From: Thermodesulfovibrionales bacterium
GTDB taxonomy: Bacteria > Nitrospirota > Thermodesulfovibrionia > Thermodesulfovibrionales > Dissulfurispiraceae
Direction of reading: 5' to 3'
Assembly (NCBI GenBank): GCA_020062545.1
Contig: JAGUWD010000031.1
Location: forward strand, 1 to 59,105
Length of the DNA: 59,105 nt
Notes under the pieces: model-generated
The model's input: only the letters and a program-made list of their open reading frames with translations
What the model was told of the DNA's origin: nothing
Database searches by the model: none
Part shown: positions 54,873-59,105 of the stretch, piece by piece
Layout of the letters: each line of letters begins with the position of its first letter
How positions within the stretch are numbered: the stretch's first letter is position 1
Translations under genes and position numbers: made by a program

Positions 54873-56279
54873 ATGTCTTGGTTCAAAAAAATCGATTGTG
54901 GGGCTTCTCGTGAAGGCAATTTAAGCACATTTCGTCCTCAATGGCGCATTTTTGCCGTTATTGTCATTGTTGCCTTTGTAGGTCTTTTAGCCTCTCCATC
55001 TCATGCTCTCGCTCCTATGGCTTTTTACGCTGCTGCCTCTATTATTGCTCATGCTGTTGTTTTAATAGGTATGTATTTATTATTTTCTAATCATAGTGAT
55101 TCAACGGGTAATGTTGTTCAGGTTTCGCTTGTTGATACTTCTACTGGTAGAGTTGAAACTACGGGGGTTAGCACTCCAAATGGTCTGCAAGTTAAAAAAA
55201 GTAATGATGGTAAACTATATGCTATTGGTTCTGGTTCTTCGTTGCCATCTGGCGCTATATTTTCTTACCCTTGTTCTGGTCCTTACGACCCTGATGTTAG
55301 AGCGAATAATGCCTTAAATGATGCTCGTTTTTATCCTGCATTTGTATATGTTGTCTCTGATGCTTGTCCTTCTTATCCTTCCCCTTCCAATACTGTTTAT
55401 CTTTATGACCGTGTTCCATCTGAATTTTCGTCTTACACTAACAGTCGTGCTGCCGTGCTTAACACCGATGGAAGCGTAACTATCGCTGCTGAAGGTTCTG
55501 AACCTGAAATTACTCTCTCGACCACTCCAGTGCCTCCGCCCTCTCCTGCTGTTGAGACGATTCAAAATAGTGATGGTTCTACGACTAAAAAAACGACTAA
55601 TTACAATCTTGATGGTTCTGTTGCTAATGTTGTCTATGAGACAACTTACCCTGATGGTTGGACTAATAAAATAACTAAATATCCTGATGGTAGCGTCTCT
55701 ATTGATGCTGGCGGTAGTGCTACTCCTATGACTACTCAAAATACAGATGGGACACAAACGATTGTAACTCGTTCAACAAATCCTGATGGTTCTATTACGA
55801 GTAATGTTGTAACTCAATATCCTGATGGCTCGTCTACATCTAAAACTGTTCGTAATGATGTGACATCGGGATCTGTTTCTACTTCGACGGGTTCGACAGA
55901 TAGCAATAAAGGGACTGGTTCAATTCTCGATGCTTTAAAATCTTTTTTTGGTCTCGGTGATGGTGCTCCAAATTCTTCAGATACCGCAATGAATCAGAAT
56001 CAAGGCGATGCTGGCTTTGATGATACTCTTGATCAAATTCAGAGAGATAGCATTACAGACAAGATAACTGGCTTTATGTCTAATAATCCTATTCGCTCCA
56101 TCTTTACAAATTCGTCTGTTTCGGCCTCTCCCGATGTGTGTTCTTTCTCAACTGTAATATTCGGTAAGGATATAACAATCTCATTTTGTGATTTAGCAGA
56201 TAAGTTTCAAATGCTCGGCTCTATGATTCTTATCGTTGCTTCTATATATTCATTCTTCATAGCATGGGGGCGTGCATAA
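54873..56279 (+). CDS. Adsorption protein (pIII/TspB-like) with DGS-rich repeat region
   Basis: This is a 468-residue protein starting after AAAGGGGG. Residues about 25-75 have two hydrophobic segments (FAVIVIVAFVGLLAS; ASIIAHAVVLIGMYLLF). The middle (about 205-330) is Ser/Thr-rich and contains short repeats of the type xxDGSxT (NTDGSVT, NSDGSTT, NLDGSVA, YPDGWTN, YPDGSVS, NTDGTQT, NPDGSIT, YPDGSST) at about 12-18 residue intervals. The C-terminus has a cysteine pair (DVCSFST, ITISFCDLAD) and a final membrane helix ending in AWGRA, as in TspB-type inovirus proteins. It sits in the pIII position, before the pVI-like gene. Confidence 0.75.
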   Translation: MSWFKKIDCGASREGNLSTFRPQWRIFAVIVIVAFVGLLASPSHALAPMAFYAAASIIAHAVVLIGMYLLFSNHSDSTGNVVQVSLVDTSTGRVETTGVSTPNGLQVKKSNDGKLYAIGSGSSLPSGAIFSYPCSGPYDPDVRANNALNDARFYPAFVYVVSDACPSYPSPSNTVYLYDRVPSEFSSYTNSRAAVLNTDGSVTIAAEGSEPEITLSTTPVPPPSPAVETIQNSDGSTTKKTTNYNLDGSVANVVYETTYPDGWTNKITKYPDGSVSIDAGGSATPMTTQNTDGTQTIVTRSTNPDGSITSNVVTQYPDGSSTSKTVRNDVTSGSVSTSTGSTDSNKGTGSILDALKSFFGLGDGAPNSSDTAMNQNQGDAGFDDTLDQIQRDSITDKITGFMSNNPIRSIFTNSSVSASPDVCSFSTVIFGKDITISFCDLADKFQMLGSMILIVASIYSFFIAWGRA

Positions 56280-56621
56280 ATGGGTGTAATAGGTGCAATA
56301 CTTTCATTTCTTTCTGGCTGGTTTGCAAGGCTTCTTGGTGCTGGTGCTATCAGAGCTGTAATATGGAAGGGCATCATATATGCTTTATTTGTTGCTATTC
56401 TTCCTACTGTCTTGTATAATCTTTTTTCTCTGATTCTCCAGGAGTTTCTTTCTATCGCTTCCAGTTATGGCTCTCAAGGGCAATCCATCGTTGTTACTTT
56501 TACTGGTTTTATTGGTTGGCTTGCTTACAATCTTAAAATACCCGAGGCTTTCTCGATGCTCCTTTCTGCCCTTGCTTTCCGTGTAACAATTTCTTTTATA
56601 CCTTTTCTTAATAAAATCTAA
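56280..56621 (+). CDS. Minor capsid membrane protein (pVI / DUF2523-like)
   Basis: This is a 113-residue protein with three hydrophobic segments (GVIGAILSFLSGWFARLLGA, GIIYALFVAILPTVLYNLF, and SIVVTFTGFIGWLAYNL joined to a final hydrophobic stretch). This is the length and topology of pVI-type proteins that cap the last-assembled end with the adsorption protein. It begins at the base after the previous stop and shares one base with the Zot gene (TAATG). Confidence 0.72.
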   Translation: MGVIGAILSFLSGWFARLLGAGAIRAVIWKGIIYALFVAILPTVLYNLFSLILQEFLSIASSYGSQGQSIVVTFTGFIGWLAYNLKIPEAFSMLLSALAFRVTISFIPFLNKI

Positions 56622-57862
56622 TGGCTGTCTATATCATTGATGGTAAGATAGGTTCTGGTAAAACATACTATGCTGTATATCACATTCTCAAAAAGTATTA
56701 CCATTATGATGAAATTCTTGATGAATACTTCCCTCGTAAAAACCTTGTTCTTATTTCTAATATTGACGGTCTTAAACTTGAGCATATTGCTTTAGATGCA
56801 GAGGTTGAGAAACATGGTCTTGAGTATGTCTTTTCTGAACAATATGTAAACTCTCTCCGTGATGGTAGAAAGTTTCCTATTATCTTTCTTATCGATGAAG
56901 CTCAGTCCCCTAAGTTCTTTCATCGGAAATACTATAACGAAAGGGTTTTTTACTTCTTTCAGTATTCCCGTCATTACGGAGTTGACGCTTTCCTTATCAC
57001 TCAAGATGTTGATAGTCTCGCTAAAGAGATCCGTGTTCTTCCTGAATATACAATTCATGCTGTTTCAAGAACTCATACAACAGGTTATAACTTCCAGTAT
57101 AAATTCATCTCTAACGATGAGGTTACAAAAACAAAATTCGTTAAAATAGATAAAAGTGTTTTTCGTGTTTATAAAAGCTTTAATTTCGATGAAACAGAAA
57201 AGCCTAAGCCTGTATATATCCGTTACTTTATTTTTATCGCTGCTGCCTTTATATGTGCTATACTGGCTTTTAAATTTATTTTCCTCTCTAACTTCGGGCC
57301 CAAAAATAATAAAGATTCTGAATCTGCTGCTATAGCTCAACGTTATAATCTTGAAGTGCGCAAAGAAAATGGCAAAGATGTTTATTACACTAAATATGGT
57401 AAAAAGGTTGAATTAAAAGATGGTAAGATACAGTCTGTTGATGATCCTGTATCATCTCAACCTATAACTGCTATTCCTGCACAACCTATCAATTCGATGC
57501 CTCAATATCCCCCTATCCCTTTAGATAAAATTGCTCCACTTCCTCAAGATTCTAAACAGGATGAACCAAAATTTACTGCTAAAAATCTTAGGAATTATGA
57601 CTTTATTCTTGAAAACTGTGAAATGCCAAATTCTGTTGTTGTTTCTGCTCGTGGTGATGATATTTCACCTAAAACAGTATCCCTTGAAAACTTCATATGT
57701 GGTCAATATGAGGTTTCATATCAGGATAAGAGGCTTTTATCCTTTTCTAAAATTAAAGAGGATAAAAGGCCTGATATGCTTTCTAATACCTTTGTTTCCG
57801 CTCCTCCCCTGTCCCAAGTGAGCGTGGGCGGGGAAAGCGAACGCAGGGACAGGGGGCTATAG
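56621..57862 (+). CDS. Zot/pI-like assembly and export ATPase
   Basis: This is a 413-residue protein with the N-terminal Walker A motif GKIGSGKT (residues 8-15) and Walker B FPIIFLIDEAQ. HYGVDAFLITQDVDSLAKEIR is a typical Zot sequence. A membrane helix (YFIFIAAAFICAILAFKFIF, about 200-222) separates the cytoplasmic ATPase from a periplasmic tail of about 185 residues. It drives assembly and extrusion through the inner membrane. The last about 20 codons coincide with a GC-rich palindrome, so the C-terminus (SVGGESERRDRGL) may be a late addition. Confidence 0.88.
   Translation: MAVYIIDGKIGSGKTYYAVYHILKKYYHYDEILDEYFPRKNLVLISNIDGLKLEHIALDAEVEKHGLEYVFSEQYVNSLRDGRKFPIIFLIDEAQSPKFFHRKYYNERVFYFFQYSRHYGVDAFLITQDVDSLAKEIRVLPEYTIHAVSRTHTTGYNFQYKFISNDEVTKTKFVKIDKSVFRVYKSFNFDETEKPKPVYIRYFIFIAAAFICAILAFKFIFLSNFGPKNNKDSESAAIAQRYNLEVRKENGKDVYYTKYGKKVELKDGKIQSVDDPVSSQPITAIPAQPINSMPQYPPIPLDKIAPLPQDSKQDEPKFTAKNLRNYDFILENCEMPNSVVVSARGDDISPKTVSLENFICGQYEVSYQDKRLLSFSKIKEDKRPDMLSNTFVSAPPLSQVSVGGESERRDRGL
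57806..57855. repeat. GC-rich palindrome overlapping the 3' end of the Zot gene
   Basis: CCCCTGTCCC (57806-57815) and GGGACAGGGG (57846-57855) are perfect 10-base inverted repeats, with an inner GCGT/ACGC pair (57822-57825, 57841-57844). The composition is much more GC-rich than the surrounding phage DNA. It lies inside the coding end of the Zot gene and about 10 bases before the terminator hairpin. It may be a small REP-like insertion. Confidence 0.6.
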
Positions 57863-57865
57863 TAA

Positions 57866-57897
57866 GGCAGGGCATTACCGCCCTGCCCTGCTCTTTT
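57866..57897 (+). terminator. Intrinsic terminator at the end of the phage structural operon
   Basis: GGCAGGGC (57866-57873) pairs perfectly with GCCCTGCC (57880-57887) around the 6-base loop ATTACC, followed by CTGCTCTTTT. It lies 4 bases after the Zot stop codon. The stop codon of the convergent minus-strand gene falls in the loop, so the hairpin may serve both directions. Confidence 0.75.
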
Positions 57898-58099
57898 CGT
57901 ATTCTTCGTATTCTTCAAAAATCTTTATCGCTTTTTCTATATACTCTGCCTCAATTATTCGTGCATTGTCTGGTATCATTCTCATATATATTGATAGTTC
58001 ATCTTTTGCATCTTTCCAGTGTATAGCGTTTTGAATTGGTAGCATTGGAGCTATTACTTTAATTTTTCCTTTTTCTTTCCATATTGTAAAATGTATCAT
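57875..58099 (-). CDS. Small unknown protein, convergent with the Zot gene
   Basis: This is a 74-residue soluble protein on the minus strand. A good AAAGGAG ribosome binding site precedes its ATG (plus 58097-58099). The N-terminal half looks beta-rich (HFTIWKEKGKIKVIAPM), and the C-terminal half is an acidic helix (YIEKAIKIFEEYEEYEKSRAG). It forms an operon with the gene ending 18 bases upstream. Its stop lies in the shared terminator loop. I do not recognise it; a phage regulatory, immunity or host-modifying role is possible. Confidence 0.55.
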   Translation of the reverse strand: MIHFTIWKEKGKIKVIAPMLPIQNAIHWKDAKDELSIYMRMIPDNARIIEAEYIEKAIKIFEEYEEYEKSRAGR

Positions 58100-58117
58100 A
58101 GCTTATCTCCTTTTTTC

Positions 58118-58312
58118 TTAATTTTCTTTTTCAAAACTTTCTTTATAGAATTTGATTTCTTCTTCAGCTTCGGATATTCCGTGTTTTCTCAGTTTATATA
58201 GAATATCTCCGCATATAATTAACTTTCTTTTTTCTGTGTTCTTTTGTAGCTGTATTATTTCTGTTAGTATGTTCTCTACAAATTTTATAACTGCTCTTTC
58301 TTCCATATTCAT
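58118..58312 (-). CDS. Small helical unknown protein, first gene of the minus-strand pair
   Basis: This is a 64-residue protein starting at the ATG at plus 58310-58312, with AGGAG spaced 7 bases upstream. It is entirely helical and charged (EERAVIKFVENILTEIIQLQ, LIICGDILYKLRKHGISEAE, EEIKFYKESFEKEN). No HTH is obvious. It is transcribed away from the palindromic non-coding region and is co-directional with the 57875 gene. It could be an antitoxin-like, repressor or superinfection-exclusion protein, but nothing proves any of these. Confidence 0.55.
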   Translation of the reverse strand: MNMEERAVIKFVENILTEIIQLQKNTEKRKLIICGDILYKLRKHGISEAEEEIKFYKESFEKEN

Positions 58313-58384
58313 ATTTCACTCCTGATTTATAGCCTCTCGGCTTGATATACCCGTCAAAGACAGGCTTATTTTGTATAACCTATG

Positions 58385-58398
58385 CCCTTGTGAAAGGG
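58385..58398. repeat. Small hairpin with GTGA tetraloop
   Basis: CCCTT (58385-58389) and AAGGG (58394-58398) pair around GTGA, a GNRA-type loop. It is the first of several structures in the non-coding region that runs from 58313 to the window end. Confidence 0.5.
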
Positions 58399-58423
58399 AC
58401 TTCACTGTTAAAGGAAATAGCGA

Positions 58424-58499
58424 GGGAGTTTTGCGATATGGTAATTTCTTTTGTGGCATAGCGGAGCAGCTTTTTAATGCCACTCCTTACAAAACTCCT
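58424..58499. repeat. Two-tier palindrome in the phage non-coding region
   Basis: GGGAGTTTTG (58424-58433) pairs with CAAAACTCCT (58490-58499), nine Watson-Crick pairs and one G-T. Inside it, GTGGCAT (58453-58459) pairs perfectly with ATGCCAC (58477-58483). The inter-arm bases are unpaired, giving a stem with a large internal loop. No credible gene overlaps it. Confidence 0.6.
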
Positions 58500-58507
58500 G
58501 AAGCGGC

Positions 58508-58549
58508 TCATAAACCATGACAGAGTCCGTTTTCTGGCATGGTTTATGA
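58508..58549. repeat. Near-perfect 42-bp cruciform
   Basis: TCATAAACCATG (58508-58519) pairs perfectly with CATGGTTTATGA (58538-58549). After one A/G mismatch the stem continues with CAGA/TCTG and an 8-base loop, GTCCGTTT. A hairpin this long with a defined loop resembles a rolling-circle origin nick structure or a minus-strand primer site. Confidence 0.7.
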
Positions 58550-58558
58550 CTTAATATA

Positions 58559-58629
58559 TTTTTCCTTAGTTCTTTTTAAGAAGTGGAGCGGATATAATAA
58601 ATTTTTCCTTGGTGTGCCTTTAAGAAGCG
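58559..58629 (+). repeat. Two imperfect direct repeats, iteron-like
   Basis: Two copies of TTTTTCCTT(A/G)GT followed after a short T/C-rich stretch by TTTAAGAAG lie at about 58559-58585 and 58602-58629. A further 12-base direct repeat, AGCGGATATAAT, occurs at 58587-58598 and again at 58817-58828, flanking the large palindrome. These may be binding sites for Rep or for a phage regulator. Confidence 0.45.
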
Positions 58630-58631
58630 TG

Positions 58632-58814
58632 CAACACTTTGCAGAGTTTTATTTTTTAATTTCTTATTAGATTGTCAATCAGGATCATGCGTTCAAAAAG
58701 ACAAGGATATCCACGAAATGAAGGGACAAAGTCCCGTAATGTAGTGGTATCCGTCTTTTTAGCATGTCCTGATTACCTATTTATAATTCAAAAATAAAAC
58801 TCTGCAATGTGTTG
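58632..58814. repeat. 183-nt nested palindrome, candidate packaging signal/origin hairpin
   Basis: Outer 30-base arms (58632-58661 and 58785-58814, including TTGCAGAGTTTTATTTTT and its complement) match at 28 of 30 positions. The inner imperfect stem pairs AATCAGGA, CATGC, AAAAAGAC and GGATA-CCAC on the left (58677-58714) with their complements on the right (58744-58774), leaving small bulges. The tip is GGGAC-AAA-GTCCC (58723-58735). Such a bulged long hairpin is what filamentous phages use as the morphogenetic (packaging) signal; that role is inferred. Confidence 0.65.
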
Positions 58815-58840
58815 ATAGCGGATATAATCTTATTTCCCTT

Positions 58841-58982
58841 TATCTCAAAATGTCGGAATTTTTGACACAAATCACGATATTGTTGTTGCATCCGTCAGGA
58901 TCTATTTCCTCGATTTTTGAAAAAACTCCTTGTTAATGGTTATTTTAGGTATAAGTGTCAAAAATTCTGACATTTTGAGATA
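58841..58982. repeat. 28-bp inverted repeat pair with 86-bp spacer
   Basis: The arms 58841-58868 (starting TATCTCAAAATGTC) and 58955-58982 are complementary at 27 of 28 positions. Each arm contains its own short dyad, TGTC(A)-N-TGACA, so each could be a protein-binding operator as well as part of the large repeat. The spacer holds no gene. It might mark the phage end, a mobile element end or a host operator pair. The rest to 59105 shows nothing I can identify. Confidence 0.6.
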
Positions 58983-59105
58983 CCTTTATTTTTTTATAAA
59001 ACCTTTCCTCGTGCTTAATTTCATTTGACTATCGAAGGGCGTTACGGGAACTTTAGATTTATTTATGCAGAATATGACATGAGGCTTTCCCGTCATATAT
59101 TGTAA

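Larger units (their letters stand above)
51393..59105 (+). mobile_element. Inovirus-like filamentous prophage (right end not resolved)
   Basis: The module order is Rep (gII/X type), small ribbon-helix-helix protein, ssDNA-binding protein, small membrane proteins, major coat protein, adsorption protein, pVI-like protein and Zot/pI. This is the standard gene order of filamentous phages. The genes are short, overlapping and rich in T-ending codons, unlike the flanking host genes. No integrase, transposase or secretin was found. The left end is placed at the dif-like site; the right end may be just past the window or within the palindromic region after 58320. Confidence 0.85.

Noticed and set aside
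55314..55757. 147-codon minus-strand frame under the adsorption gene
   Set aside because: It is rich in Arg, Ser and Ile as expected from reading the complement of repeated T-rich codons, has no ribosome binding site and lies wholly within a well-supported gene.
54873..56279. Repeated DNA in the adsorption gene as a CRISPR or tandem repeat array
   Set aside because: The similarity is at the protein level (DGS motifs) with irregular spacing; there are no constant DNA repeats with spacers.
58460..58475. AGCGGAGCAGC in the phage palindrome as another copy of the leader element
   Set aside because: The match is short and lacks the TGTAAC and GAGAGG parts and the preceding hairpin geometry.
58687..58797. 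A 36-codon open frame on the + strand within the large palindrome
   Set aside because: It runs through both arms of the palindrome and has no ribosome binding site; the structure explains the sequence better.
58841..58982. Insertion sequence bounded by the 28-bp inverted repeat
   Set aside because: The 86-bp spacer has no transposase, and no target-site duplication is visible next to the arms.
59092..59105. Possible second dif copy at the right edge (GTCATATATTGTAA)
   Set aside because: It only loosely resembles the 51393 site, lacks the TTATGT arm and is cut by the window end, so it cannot be called attR.

Overview
The window is an AT-rich stretch of a Gram-negative-type bacterial chromosome. 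It carries a very large surface-polysaccharide locus (about 0.2-48.6 kb), two tRNA-modification genes (48.7-51.3 kb) and an inovirus-like filamentous prophage (about 51.4 kb to the right edge). The lineage cannot be fixed from sequence alone. The Wzx-type glycan locus with legionaminate, heptose and many radical-SAM genes, together with a UpxY/RfaH-type NusG paralogue and an EPS-associated MarR-type regulator, would fit Nitrospirota, Omnitrophota or a deltaproteobacterial group. No rRNA, tRNA or CRISPR array was seen.

Regulatory head (1-1.5 kb): a broken-looking minus-strand coding fragment, a promoter, a winged-helix regulator and a NusG paralogue. Two near-identical RNA-like elements (hairpin plus conserved GAGAGGGCGGAGCAGT) lie just upstream of the NusG paralogue and of the first sugar gene. 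I read them as the recruitment or control site for this antiterminator.

Glycan locus (0.9-48.6 kb): 44 genes, all on the + strand, most overlapping or separated by a few bases. In order: GDP-mannose supply and UDP-xylose synthase; a first nonulosonate module (CMP-transferase plus an unusual NeuB-TIM-barrel fusion); a full legionaminic-acid module (legB, legC, an acetyltransferase, legI, a neuC-type epimerase, ptmE, ptmA, an oxidoreductase, legF); a DHS-like protein of unknown role; a heptose-type module (two RfaE-like nucleotidyltransferases, one fused to a PfkB kinase in reverse order, gmhA, a split transketolase, radical SAM proteins); a run of sugar methyltransferases, a cupin, an SDR and a NUDIX protein; two novel membrane/winged-helix proteins; then assembly genes (B12 radical SAM enzymes, GT-C-like membrane proteins, flippase, capsule-type transferases, GT2 enzymes, polyprenyl-phosphate sugar transferase, galE).

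miaB and mtaB follow as housekeeping genes. A dif-like site lies just after mtaB, and an inovirus gene set begins there: two unknown genes, gpII/X-type Rep, a ribbon-helix-helix protein, small proteins, a gV-like ssDNA-binding protein, a major coat protein with signal peptide, a TspB/pIII-like adsorption protein, a pVI-like protein and Zot/pI. There is no integrase and no secretin gene in view, which suggests host XerCD integration and a borrowed secretin. Two minus-strand small genes and an about 700-bp non-coding region full of long palindromes follow; I interpret this region as the phage origin/packaging region. A separate three-way-junction structure covers the ribosome binding site of rep. 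The right end of the prophage is not resolved inside the window.
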